NCBI RefSeq assembly: GCF_013087515.1
Contig: NZ_JABFCN010000070.1
Coordinates: 124,001-188,000 of the forward strand
DNA length: 64,000 nucleotides
Direction of reading: 5' to 3'
DNA from: Rhizobium sophorae
Lineage (GTDB): Bacteria > Pseudomonadota > Alphaproteobacteria > Rhizobiales > Rhizobiaceae
The translations under genes and the position numbers were made by a program. The notes under the pieces were generated by a model. That model searched no databases, was not told the origin of the DNA, and was given only the letters and a program-made list of their open reading frames with translations. Below are positions 36,180 to 44,196 of the stretch, one piece after another (position 1 is the stretch's first letter; each line of letters opens with the position of its first letter).

Positions 36180-37175
36180 ATGGAGGCAGACGTGAGGGCG
36201 ATGGTACTCGAACAGGTGGGGCGGCCGCTCCGTCTCGTGGAGCGGCCGGACCCACCAGCGTCGCCCGGCCAGGTCGTCGTCAAGGTGGAGGCCTGCGGCG
36301 TCTGCCGGACGGACCTTCACGTCTGCGACGGGGACCTCTCCCAGCCAAAGCTTCCTCTCGTTCCAGGGCATGAGATTGTGGGAACCGTGATCGCAAGGGG
36401 CGAGGGCGTTCCTCGTCGCCTTGTCGGTCGAAAAGTCGGGGTACCCTGGCTGGGCCACACCTGCGGGCACTGCGCATATTGCCGAGAGGGCCGCGAGAAT
36501 CTGTGCGACGAGCCTGGCTTCACGGGGTACACGATCGACGGCGGCTTCGCGACGCATGCGGTCGTCGAAGCGGGGTACGCGTTCGAACTGCCTGACGATC
36601 CGGACCCTGTGGCGACCGCGCCTCTTCTCTGCGCGGGCCTCATCGGGTGGCGATCCCTGAAGATGGCGGGCGAGGGGAGGACGATCGGCATCTATGGGTT
36701 CGGCGCGGCCGCCCACATCCTCGTGCAGGTGTGCAAGCATCGAGGCCAGAGCGTCTATGCCTTCGTGCGTCCCGGTGACGAGGCCGGACGGAAGTTCGCG
36801 CTTGATCTTGGCGCCGTGTGGGCCGGATTCTCTGGTGAAAGGCCGCCGGTGCCGCTCGACGCCGCCATCATCTTCGCGCCGGCCGGCGAGCTCGTGCCGA
36901 TGGCGCTCGACGTGGTGCGGAAGGGCGGAACGGTGGTCTGCGGCGGCATCCACATGTCCGACATCCCAAGCATGCCCTACCGTCTGCTCTGGGGCGAGCG
37001 GAGGGTCGTCTCGGTGGCGAACCTGACGCGGAGCGACGGGGCGGAATTCTTCTCGATCGCGAAGGCGGCAGGGGTCAGATGCGTCACCAGCGTCTACGCT
37101 CTCGAGCATGCGAACGAGGCTCTCGACGATCTGCGCGCAGGCCGCGTCACTGGAGCCGCCGTGGTCGTTCCGTAG
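36180..37175 (+). CDS. Zinc-dependent alcohol dehydrogenase
   Basis: A medium-chain dehydrogenase of about 331 residues. Catalytic zinc ligands appear in ACGVCRTDLH and VPGHE; the structural zinc site is CGHCAYCREGRENLC; the NAD loop is IGIYGFGAAAH. It resembles the AdhP/AdhA-like group that oxidises short-chain alcohols or reduces aldehydes, useful for disposing of reducing power in low oxygen. Possible starts are GTG 36147, ATG 36180 and ATG 36201; I use 36180 because 36147 lacks a ribosome-binding site. It is preceded by two FixK boxes. Confidence 0.85.
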   Translation: MEADVRAMVLEQVGRPLRLVERPDPPASPGQVVVKVEACGVCRTDLHVCDGDLSQPKLPLVPGHEIVGTVIARGEGVPRRLVGRKVGVPWLGHTCGHCAYCREGRENLCDEPGFTGYTIDGGFATHAVVEAGYAFELPDDPDPVATAPLLCAGLIGWRSLKMAGEGRTIGIYGFGAAAHILVQVCKHRGQSVYAFVRPGDEAGRKFALDLGAVWAGFSGERPPVPLDAAIIFAPAGELVPMALDVVRKGGTVVCGGIHMSDIPSMPYRLLWGERRVVSVANLTRSDGAEFFSIAKAAGVRCVTSVYALEHANEALDDLRAGRVTGAAVVVP

Positions 37176-37187
37176 CCTAGGTTCCCC

Positions 37188-37201
37188 TTGACGAGGATCA
37201 A
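37188..37201. promoter_or_regulatory. FNR/FixK-type box
   Basis: TTGACGAGGATCAA, 83 bp before the HtrA-like start codon. Confidence 0.78.
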
Positions 37202-37283
37202 TGCGCATTGCTTGCGCTACACGGAAGCTTCTTCGTCAAGACGTCCGCCGACAACCGGCGGCGCTTTCGCGAGGAGATCAGAG

Positions 37284-38639
37284 ATGTCGCGTTCGTTGCT
37301 AGCCCTGGGGGCGCTCTTCATCGCAGGTGAGAGCCTGTTGTCGGCTCCAGCCGTTGCAGACAGCCTGTCGCTCGCGCCGATGCTCCAGCGTGTCGTGCCG
37401 AGCGTCGTCAGCATCTCGGTGCAGGGCAGGGAACTCGACGACGCGGATGCGACGCTCGCTGATCCCTTCTACAGAAAATTCTTCGGACTACCTGACGACG
37501 CCGCGCCGGCAGAGCACGGCTTCCAATCGGCCGGCTCGGGTGTCATCATCGACGAGGTCCACGGCTACATCGTCACCAACCAGCATGTCATAGCAAGCGC
37601 CTCAAAAATCGAGGTGGCGCTCTCCGACGGCCGACGCTTCAAAGCGAAACTTGTCGGCGCCGATCCTGAGACGGATGTCGCCGTCGTTCAAATTCCACCC
37701 GATCATCTTGTTCAAGCCGATTTTGGAAGCGCGTCCTCGCTTCATGTCGGCGACGTCGTCGTGGCGATCGGGAATCCCTTCGGCCTGGGCCAGACCGCGA
37801 CGATGGGCATCGTCAGCGCGCTTGGGCGCCGCGCCGTGGGATCGGAGGGGTACGAAGGATTCATTCAGACGGACGCGTCGACCAATCCCGGCAACTCGGG
37901 CGGCGCGCTTGTAAGCGAGGACGGCGTCGTCGTCGGGATCAACAGCGCGATCATCGGCCCCGCCGGAGGAAGCATCGGCATTGGTTTTGCGGTTCCCGCC
38001 GAGACTGTCGGCATCGTGATGCGGCAGCTCATCCTGACCGGCAAGCTGGTGCGCGGCGAAGTCGGAATTTTCACTCAGGACCTGACGCCCGGTCTCGCAA
38101 AGGCGTTCGGCGTCGATGAAGGGCCGGGGGCGCTCGTCAGCGAAGTTCGGCCCGGTTCGCCGGCGGCGAATGCAGGAATTCAGCCGGGCGACGTCGTCCG
38201 AATGGTCGAGGGAAGGACGGTGCGCGGCGCGTCCGACGTACGCAGGATTGTGGGATCGCTACCGTTGCAGTCCAGGCCGTCCTTCCAAATCGATCGCGCC
38301 AGCCAAAGGATAGAGGCGTTTCCGGTGGTGTCCGACGCACCGGTCGCCGAACCGGCTGCTCCCCGTCCCATCCATTTCGCCCGCGGCCCTCTCGCCGACG
38401 TCGAGATGGCGAACTCCCCCGACGGTCTCGGCGCGCGCGTCGTCGTCGTCGCCGAGGGTTCTGTCGCGGCACAGGCCGGCCTGCAGCCGGACGACGTTAT
38501 CGTCGCTCTCGACCAGCAGCCGGTAACGGACGTCGGCCAACTGCTCGCGATACTCGTGAAGGAGCATGCCCGCGCGCTCGTCACCGTAATAAGGAACGGC
38601 CACCGCCTCTTCGTGGCCGCCGACGTGCAGACCCAGTAG
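37284..38639 (+). CDS. HtrA/DegP-like periplasmic serine protease
   Basis: A 451-residue protease. A signal peptide (LLALGALFIAGESLLSAPAV) is followed by a trypsin-like domain with His101 (TNQHVIA), Asp131 (ETDVAVV) and Ser205 (NPGNSGGAL), then two PDZ domains (GALVSEVRPGSPAANAGIQP and VVAEGSVAAQAGLQPDD). DegP-type enzymes degrade or refold damaged envelope proteins. GAGGAG precedes ATG 37284; the frame upstream to 37188 covers the FixK box and is not coding. Confidence 0.88.
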   Translation: MSRSLLALGALFIAGESLLSAPAVADSLSLAPMLQRVVPSVVSISVQGRELDDADATLADPFYRKFFGLPDDAAPAEHGFQSAGSGVIIDEVHGYIVTNQHVIASASKIEVALSDGRRFKAKLVGADPETDVAVVQIPPDHLVQADFGSASSLHVGDVVVAIGNPFGLGQTATMGIVSALGRRAVGSEGYEGFIQTDASTNPGNSGGALVSEDGVVVGINSAIIGPAGGSIGIGFAVPAETVGIVMRQLILTGKLVRGEVGIFTQDLTPGLAKAFGVDEGPGALVSEVRPGSPAANAGIQPGDVVRMVEGRTVRGASDVRRIVGSLPLQSRPSFQIDRASQRIEAFPVVSDAPVAEPAAPRPIHFARGPLADVEMANSPDGLGARVVVVAEGSVAAQAGLQPDDVIVALDQQPVTDVGQLLAILVKEHARALVTVIRNGHRLFVAADVQTQ

Positions 38640-38691
38640 CGAGTTCGCGGACGGTGTTCTGTCCGCTGAAATCCCAAGGTCGCTCTCGTGC

Positions 38692-38705
38692 TTGATGAAG
38701 ATCAA
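38692..38705. promoter_or_regulatory. FNR/FixK-type box
   Basis: TTGATGAAGATCAA, 58 bp before the BON-protein start codon. Confidence 0.78.
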
Positions 38706-38762
38706 CGACGAAATCTGCGGCGCTGGCACCATCGGTATGTCGCAAACCTGAAGGAGGTTGTC

Positions 38763-39410
38763 ATGAACGACATTCAACTCAGACAGAACATTCTCGACGA
38801 AATGGAATTCGAGCCCAGCATCGACGCGGCTGATATCGGCGTCGCGGTCGATAGCGGGATCGTCACACTGACTGGTCACGTGCGCACCTACGCGGAGAAA
38901 AAAGCCGCAGAGCGGGTGGTTAGTCGCGTCAAGGGCGTACGCGGAATAGCTGCTGATATCGAGGTCCGGATTTTTGGGCCGAAGGAAACAGACGACGACG
39001 ACATCGCCCGGCGAGCTGTCAAAATGCTCGACTGGAACGTTTCCGTGCCAAAGGATTCGGTGCAGGTGCGGGTCCTCAAGGGGTGGGTCACCCTGCGGGG
39101 CGAGGTCGAGTGGCAATATCAAAAGAACGCAGCCTACGACGCAGTGCGCGATCTCGCCGGCGTGGTGGGAGTATCCAACCTTGTGGAGCTTAAGCCCCGG
39201 GTTACGGCCGTGGACGTCAAGAAGCGCATAGAGGATGCGTTCCAGCGCGACGCCGCTCTTGAGGCCGATGCAATCAGGATCGACGTCAAGGGCAGAAAAG
39301 TTATCCTCTCCGGCAATGTGAAGACCTGGTCGGAACGGCAGGCGGCGGAGCGCGCTGCATGGTCCGCTCCGGGGATCAGCACTCTCGACGACCGGCTAAC
39401 GGTCGGGTGA
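38763..39410 (+). CDS. Triple BON-domain protein
   Basis: A 215-residue protein of three BON domains: about residues 5-70 (IGVAVDSGIVTLTGHVRTYA), 78-148 (VQVRVLKGWVTLRGEVEWQY) and 150-215 (IRIDVKGRKVILSGNVKTW). BON domains bind phospholipid or ligands and often accompany osmotic or envelope stress functions. No signal peptide is visible. AAGGAGG precedes the ATG. The 3' end overlaps the truncated kinase gene by 35 bp on the other strand. A paralogue lies at 43414-44013. Confidence 0.86.
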   Translation: MNDIQLRQNILDEMEFEPSIDAADIGVAVDSGIVTLTGHVRTYAEKKAAERVVSRVKGVRGIAADIEVRIFGPKETDDDDIARRAVKMLDWNVSVPKDSVQVRVLKGWVTLRGEVEWQYQKNAAYDAVRDLAGVVGVSNLVELKPRVTAVDVKKRIEDAFQRDAALEADAIRIDVKGRKVILSGNVKTWSERQAAERAAWSAPGISTLDDRLTVG

Positions 39411-40638
39411 TCGAATATCGGGTGCGGCTTGACGTTAGCCGCTCCGTCAGACGCCCTCCGGCAGGCATCGCATCCCTGGCGTTGATCGAAAGGTTGAGAA
39501 GCGCGCTCTGGAGCTGCGCCTTGTCGGCCAGTGCGCTCAACCGGCGCCCAGGAATGATCGTCCTCAGTTCGACGGAGTCGCCGAGCGTCCGCTGGACGAG
39601 GTCGGAAAACTCTCCAAGCAGGGCGCCGACGTCCAGCTCCTGCGGCGCAAGGGCCTGCCGCCTTCCGAATGCCAGAAGCTGAGAGGTCAGTCTCGCGCCA
39701 TCATCGGCCGCGGACTGCGCCCCCCGCAGCAGGGACAACTGCCCTGCGTCGGCAAGACGGGCCTCCAACATTTCGAGGTTGCCGCTGATGACCGCGAGCA
39801 GATTGTTGAAGTCGTGGGCGAGCCCTCCGGTCAACTGCCCGACCGCCTCCATCTTCTGCGACTGCCGCAGCTCGGCCTCGATGCGGTGGCGGCTCGTCAG
39901 ATCTCTGACGAAGCCTGTGAAGGTCCGCTTGCCGCCGGCAACCGCCTCGCCGACCGAGAGCTCCATTGGAAAGGTGGTCCCGTTCTTCCTGAGACCGACG
40001 ACCACGCGTCCGTAGCCGATAATCCGTCGGCGCCCGGTCCGGATGTATGAATCCAGGTATCCGTCGTGCGCCTCCCGGTCGGGAGAGGGCATCAGCATGG
40101 AGACGTTCTGCCCGATGGCCTCGTGCGCGGAGTAGCCGAAGAGTTGCTCCGCCGCAGCGCTGAACGAGGCGATGATACCTCTGTCGTCAATGACGACCAT
40201 TGCGTCTGGCACCGTGTCAAGAATGGACTGGAGGTGTGCCTACCGCTCCCGGAGTTCGTCCTCGACCTGCTGCATGAGGGTCACGTCGTTGTTGGACTGA
40301 ACGATGAGCGTGCCCGGATCGCCAAGATCGAGAGCGGTCCACCGTGTCACGATCGCCAGCCTTACCCCGTCCTTTCGTCGGTGCGACACCTGTCCCGTCC
40401 AGAATCCCTTCGTCCTGACTTCAGCCCGAAGCTTCTCCACGTCGGCCGGAAGTTGCGTATCCAGGAGTTCGTGGACCACCTTTCCCATGGCCTCTGCGGC
40501 GGACCATCCGTAGAGCTGCTCGCAGCCCGAGGTCCAGCGTTGGATCACGCCGTCGAAGCCGTGGACGATCAGGTTGGCGCCGTCGAACATGCGCACGATA
40601 CGGTTCAGGTCGGTTTCACTGGTAGCATATTCCAGCAT
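39376..40638 (-). pseudogene. fixL: FixL-like haem-PAS histidine kinase, amber-interrupted and 3'-truncated
   Basis: One reading frame holds PAS1 (GANLIVHGFDGVIQRWTSG), a TAG at about 40243-40245, then a FixL-type haem PAS: MVVIDDRGIIASFSAAAEQL, REAHDGYL with the likely haem-ligand histidine, IIGYGR with the regulatory arginine, and TFTGFVRDLT. HisKA follows (QLTGGLAHDFNNLLAVISG) with the N-box (LLNLSINARDAM), but the G1/F/G2 ATP-binding boxes are missing; the gene stops inside the neighbouring BON gene. It cannot be an active kinase, although a GTG at 40212 could restart a haem-PAS/HisKA fragment. ATG 40638 lies within the end of the FixK-like gene. Confidence 0.8.
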
Positions 40639-41350
40639 AGCGTGCTCCAGAGTCTGCATCTTCCAAGTCGTCATCCAGGTCTTCGTCGGCGGCGCGGGCC
40701 AATGCCGACCGGCTGGCCACCTTGAACTGATGCTTGTCAGCAGGCAATAGTATCCCCTTGGCGACCAGCTTTGTAAGCGTCCTCGACACCGTCTCGATCG
40801 TCATGCCGAGATGGTCGGCGATGTCGGCGCGGACCATCGGCAGGCTGATCGTCCGGCCGTCCCGCCCCTGGTTCCGTTCCAGCCGATGCAGCAGGAAGGT
40901 GCAGACGCGCTGCTCGGCATTCTTGTGGGAAAGCAGGAGCATGTGGTCTTGCGCTGCGGAAATTTCGTCGCGAAGTTGCGACAAAAGCTGAAGCCTGAAA
41001 TCAGGAACCAGTTGCAGTTCCTCTTCCAGCGTGCGCTTGTTCATCCGGGTGAAGGCCACGTCATCGATGGCCTCGCCCGCAAACATGTATCTGTTGTGAA
41101 AAGACAGTCCAACCAGGTCGCCCGCACCAACAAAACCGATGATGAGGCGACGACCATCCGGAAGGAACCGGCATATGCGGACGTTCCCGCGGACGATGCG
41201 AAACACATGGCGGGCGGCGTCGCCCTCGAAGAAGATCGTCGTTCCCGACTGGGCAGTCTCGACGGTCTGGCGCATGAACAGCGGCGCGAAGTCGATCATT
41301 CCGTGTGCCCGTGGCCGTTCGAGTGAGTGGATGTTCGATACCGCTTGCAT
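40616..41350 (-). CDS. fixK: Crp/Fnr-family regulator, FixK-like
   Basis: A 244-residue regulator. The cNMP-like sensor domain (TTIFFEGDAARHVFRIVRGN, GFVGAGDLVGL) is followed by a dimer helix and winged helix with recognition helix GMTIETVSRTLTKL; the E-SR residues are those that read TTGAT half-sites. The cysteine cluster of oxygen-sensing Fnr is absent, so it is FixK-like and relies on other proteins for sensing. It is the natural activator for the anaeroboxes spread over the island. It is divergent from the response regulator, with direct repeats between them. Confidence 0.85.
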   Translation of the reverse strand: MQAVSNIHSLERPRAHGMIDFAPLFMRQTVETAQSGTTIFFEGDAARHVFRIVRGNVRICRFLPDGRRLIIGFVGAGDLVGLSFHNRYMFAGEAIDDVAFTRMNKRTLEEELQLVPDFRLQLLSQLRDEISAAQDHMLLLSHKNAEQRVCTFLLHRLERNQGRDGRTISLPMVRADIADHLGMTIETVSRTLTKLVAKGILLPADKHQFKVASRSALARAADEDLDDDLEDADSGARYAGICYQ

Positions 41351-41420
41351 GTCGTGGCTCCCTTCGCCGTTGCATGGCGTGGATTTGACCGAAGCCTGAT
41401 GACACGGGGATGCGAGAAGC

Positions 41421-41456
41421 GTAAGAATTGGTGCGATCGTGTAACAATCCGTAACA
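41421..41456. promoter_or_regulatory. Direct-repeat operator resembling the K-box, between fixK and the response regulator
   Basis: GTAACA-ATCC-GTAACA at 41441-41456, preceded in phase by GTGCGA (41431) and GTAAGA (41421), giving four six-base units every ten bases. Ten-base direct repeats are typical of OmpR-type response regulators. From memory, R. etli FxkR binds GTTACA-N4-GTTACA upstream of fixK, which this closely resembles. Confidence 0.6.
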
Positions 41457-41472
41457 ACTTGAGAATGCCGGG

Positions 41473-42216
41473 ATGACGAGCGGAACTGTCAGGCGGACCC
41501 GTATACTTGTCGTGGACGACGATGTCCGGATCCAGAGAATGCTCGCGCAATATCTCGGCGAGGAGGGGTTCGACGTCGACGTGGCGGGCGGCAGCTCGCA
41601 AATGCGCGCCAGAATGGCGGGGGCGAAATTCGATGCTGTACTGCTCGATCTCGTTCTGCCGGGAGACTGCGACGGGCTCCAGCTCGCGAGGGAAATCCGT
41701 TCAGGTTCGGACGTTCCCATCATCATGCTGTCCGGCCGCGACGATGTCATGGATCGCGTCGTCGGACTCGAGGTTGGTGCGGACGACTACATCGGCAAGC
41801 CTTTTCATCTGAGGGAGGTGCTGGCTCGGGTCAAGACCGTGCTAAGGCGCAGGAGCCCTGCAGGCGACCCGGTCAGGATTGAGGGTGACGTTTTCCGTTT
41901 CGAGGGGTGGAAGCTCGATGTGGAACGGCGGGCGGTGACCAACCCTGCCGGAGACGAAGTGGCGATGTCGACGGGGGAGTTCGACATGCTGCACGTGTTT
42001 GCCACTCATGCCGGCCGGGTCCTTACGCGCGACATGCTGATGGATCTGACGAGCAAGCGAGGCCGCGACGGCTTCGATCGCACGATCGACGCGTTGATTG
42101 TACGGCTCCGTCGCAAGATCGAGACGGATCCGGCCAACCCCCGCCTGATCAAATCTGTCCGCGGCGTCGGATATCTCTTTACAGCAAGGCTGGAGACGGC
42201 TTCTGGTCAGCCCTGA
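41473..42216 (+). CDS. OmpR-family response regulator (FxkR-like by context)
   Basis: A 247-residue two-domain regulator. Receiver: RILVVDDDVRIQRML (acid pair), LLDLVLPGD with the phospho-Asp, IMLSGRDD and the KPFH lysine. Effector: winged helix with MSTGEFDMLHVFATHAGRVL and TIDALIVRLRRKIE, ending KSVRGVGYLF. Placement divergent from fixK and near a FixL-type kinase resembles the FixL-FxkR-FixK pathway described for R. etli, so FxkR is the best guess. Its partner kinase here is broken, so phosphorylation would need another kinase. Its 3' end overlaps the convergent gene by 38 bp. Confidence 0.82.
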   Translation: MTSGTVRRTRILVVDDDVRIQRMLAQYLGEEGFDVDVAGGSSQMRARMAGAKFDAVLLDLVLPGDCDGLQLAREIRSGSDVPIIMLSGRDDVMDRVVGLEVGADDYIGKPFHLREVLARVKTVLRRRSPAGDPVRIEGDVFRFEGWKLDVERRAVTNPAGDEVAMSTGEFDMLHVFATHAGRVLTRDMLMDLTSKRGRDGFDRTIDALIVRLRRKIETDPANPRLIKSVRGVGYLFTARLETASGQP

Positions 42217-42622
42217 CCATCAGGCCATGATCCCACCGACAAAATCTGTCCTCGTTTTCCATCTCCGCGAAATCGCTTGGAAACCGCCCCCAGAGCCGCA
42301 TGAAATCGCATCCAATGGATCGCCTTCTCAACGAGGTGAACAGGACTTCCGCAATGGTCACGTCGTCGATGACGCTCGCCGTCACGAAGATCGGAACGTC
42401 CATCAATCGCCCGGCGATCGGATGGATGCCAATCCTGTAGGCGGCCAAGCCACGCACATAGCCTGCCGGATCCTTTAGCGAGACGAGCGTCCACCGATCG
42501 GCGCTCGCCACGACTTGCGCCCAATCGTCGGCAGAGAAGCAGGGAACCGCCACCTGGATCAGGCTGTAGGCGTGCAACGCATCGTCCGTACGGAGCAGGT
42601 GGACTGGATATCCCGACGTCAT
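42179..42622 (-). CDS. Hypothetical protein in the low-oxygen island
   Basis: A 147-residue protein with a strong GAGGAGG site before ATG 42622. Segments DWAQVVASADRWTLVSLKDP, YVRGLAAYRIGIHPIAGRLM and VTIAEVLFTSLRRR suggest an alpha/beta fold, possibly acetyltransferase-like, but no catalytic motif is clear. FixK boxes lie 56 and 111 bp upstream, shared with Hsp20. Confidence 0.65.
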   Translation of the reverse strand: MTSGYPVHLLRTDDALHAYSLIQVAVPCFSADDWAQVVASADRWTLVSLKDPAGYVRGLAAYRIGIHPIAGRLMDVPIFVTASVIDDVTIAEVLFTSLRRRSIGCDFMRLWGRFPSDFAEMENEDRFCRWDHGLMVRADQKPSPALL

Positions 42623-42677
42623 GGCGGTTTTCCTCCTCGATCGAGAGGAATGTTCGCATGTTCGTGCGGTCGGGGCC

Positions 42678-42746
42678 TTGTCCCAGGTCAATCCTAAGTC
42701 TGGGGAGACCCGAAAGACAAAAGGCAGGGTGATTGACGGTGATCAA
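42678..42746. promoter_or_regulatory. Two FNR/FixK-type boxes between divergent genes
   Basis: TTGTCCCAGGTCAA (42678-42691, nearer the minus-strand hypothetical gene) and TTGACGGTGATCAA (42733-42746, 81 bp before the Hsp20 start). One probably serves each side. Confidence 0.72.
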
Positions 42747-42826
42747 AGACCGCGAATGCAATCGACTGTTCTATGTGCGCGTCGCCGCCTGTGAACGACG
42801 GCATTCTTGAGAGAAGGAGAATGACA

Positions 42827-43336
42827 ATGGCAGACTCTGCATCGAAACTTTCCTTAAAGACAGAAGCACGGCCGGCGGCGCCCGCCGACCGCTGGTGGCC
42901 CCTCGACAGCCTCCGGTCCGAGATCGATCGGGTTTTCAGCGAATTCGGAAGCCCGTCGATCTTCGACCGGGCCTTCAGCAGGATGTCGGCCGCTTTCTCG
43001 CGCGGCATGCTAGCCGTCGACCTCGTTGAATCCGACAAGGCTTTCGAGTTGTCGGCCGAGCTTCCGGGCGTGGACGCCAAGGATCTCGAGGTCACGCTCT
43101 CCGACGGGATTCTCACCATCAAGGGCGAGAAGAACGAGGCCAAGGAGGAGAAGGAAAACGACTATTACCTCTCCGAACGGCGTTACGGATCCTTCCATCG
43201 AAGCCTGGAATTGCCGCGCGGCGTGGACAGCGAGAAGATCGAGGCGAACTTTTCTAACGGCGTTCTCAAGGTCTCGCTGCCGAAGACGCCCGAGCGGCAG
43301 CAGAACGGCAAGAAGATCACGGTCAAGGCGGCCTGA
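42827..43336 (+). CDS. Hsp20/alpha-crystallin small heat-shock protein
   Basis: A 169-residue chaperone. The alpha-crystallin domain spans about residues 58-150: VDLVESDKAFELSAELPGVD, LEVTLSDGILTIKGEK, YYLSERRYGSFHRSLELP and the closing FSNGVLKVSLPK. It keeps denatured proteins soluble without ATP. AAGGAG lies seven bases before ATG 42827; ATG 42821 is an alternative. A strong terminator follows at 43385. Confidence 0.88.
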   Translation: MADSASKLSLKTEARPAAPADRWWPLDSLRSEIDRVFSEFGSPSIFDRAFSRMSAAFSRGMLAVDLVESDKAFELSAELPGVDAKDLEVTLSDGILTIKGEKNEAKEEKENDYYLSERRYGSFHRSLELPRGVDSEKIEANFSNGVLKVSLPKTPERQQNGKKITVKAA

Positions 43337-43384
43337 CAGTCATTCCTCCGCTACGCCGAGGGGCGGCGTGCGGTGGGCGGGGAG

Positions 43385-43414
43385 AGAGGGAGGGGGCCAC
43401 CCCTCCCTCTTTTT
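43385..43414. terminator. Rho-independent terminator after hsp20
   Basis: AGAGGGAGGGG / CCCCTCCCTCT, an 11-bp stem with 4-base loop, followed by TTTT on the plus strand. It separates the convergent hsp20 and BON genes. Confidence 0.8.
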
Positions 43415-44013
43415 CAGTTGATGCGGATGTGGTTCTCGACGGTGGCAACGCCTGGAACAGACCAGGCCGTCCGTTCGGCGACGCCGCGCTCGTGCCAGGC
43501 GCGCACGCTGCCTTCGAGAACGACCTTGTCGTCCTGAACCTTCACCGAGATTCCGCCGGCGTCGACTTCGGCACTCCGTTTCAGCGCTTCCTCAATCCGA
43601 CGGCGGACGTCGGGAACCGTCGGGCACGGCCGTATCGTGAGCAGATTGAGGACGCCGACGACGCCACCGAGCTTCCTGACGGCATGCTCGGCGGCAGCTT
43701 TCTGGAACTGCCAGCGCACTTCGCCCGACAATGTCACCCAGCCGTCCTCAACCTTTACATCCCTCGATGCGATCTGGTCGTCCGCATGCTGCTTGCGACC
43801 TACGCACCGCACCTCGATGTCCACGGCCACCGCCCGGACGCCCTTCACCCGCGCTGCAACGTCCTCCGCCGTCAGCTTTTCGGCATAGGTCAACACGTGA
43901 CCGGAGAGGGTCGCAATGCCATCTTCCACCGAGACGCCGATATGGGCGGCGTCGATGCTGGGTTCGAACGCCAGCTCGTCGAGTATGTCCTGTTGGATTG
44001 CTAAGTCCGTCAT
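43414..44013 (-). CDS. BON-domain protein, paralogue with internal deletion
   Basis: A 199-residue relative of the triple BON protein at 38763-39410, sharing the start IQQDILDELAFEPSIDAAHI. Domains 1 and 3 are complete (ISVKVQDDKVVLEGSVRAW). In domain 2 about 18 residues found in the paralogue are missing: ADDQIASRDVKVEDGWVTLS runs straight into the second strand. It may still fold, as the frame is kept. FixK boxes at 44085 and 44131 lie upstream. Confidence 0.83.
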   Translation of the reverse strand: MTDLAIQQDILDELAFEPSIDAAHIGVSVEDGIATLSGHVLTYAEKLTAEDVAARVKGVRAVAVDIEVRCVGRKQHADDQIASRDVKVEDGWVTLSGEVRWQFQKAAAEHAVRKLGGVVGVLNLLTIRPCPTVPDVRRRIEEALKRSAEVDAGGISVKVQDDKVVLEGSVRAWHERGVAERTAWSVPGVATVENHIRIN

Positions 44014-44084
44014 TTCTACCTCCTGTTGGGTTCCGAAGCCCGTTGGCCTCGCGAGGTATGATGCGCCATCCGAAATTTCCGACG

Positions 44085-44144
44085 TTGCGCTTGGTCAATT
44101 GAACTTGGCGACCGAGCCGCGAACATATCTTTGACCTTCGTCAA
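44085..44144. promoter_or_regulatory. Two FNR/FixK-type boxes between divergent genes
   Basis: TTGCGCTTGGTCAA (44085-44098) and TTGACCTTCGTCAA (44131-44144) between the BON gene (minus) and the MBL-fold gene (plus). The second is the better match and lies 53 bp before the MBL start codon. Confidence 0.7.
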
Positions 44145-44196
44145 CGTGCGGTCGTCCGAGCTGCCATAAAGTGCCCGACAACACATAGGAGTTGTC

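Noticed and set aside
36147..36180. GTG 36147 as the alcohol dehydrogenase start
   Set aside because: No ribosome-binding site, and the extra residues (VIRLGPWYIP) do not belong to the family's usual N-terminus.
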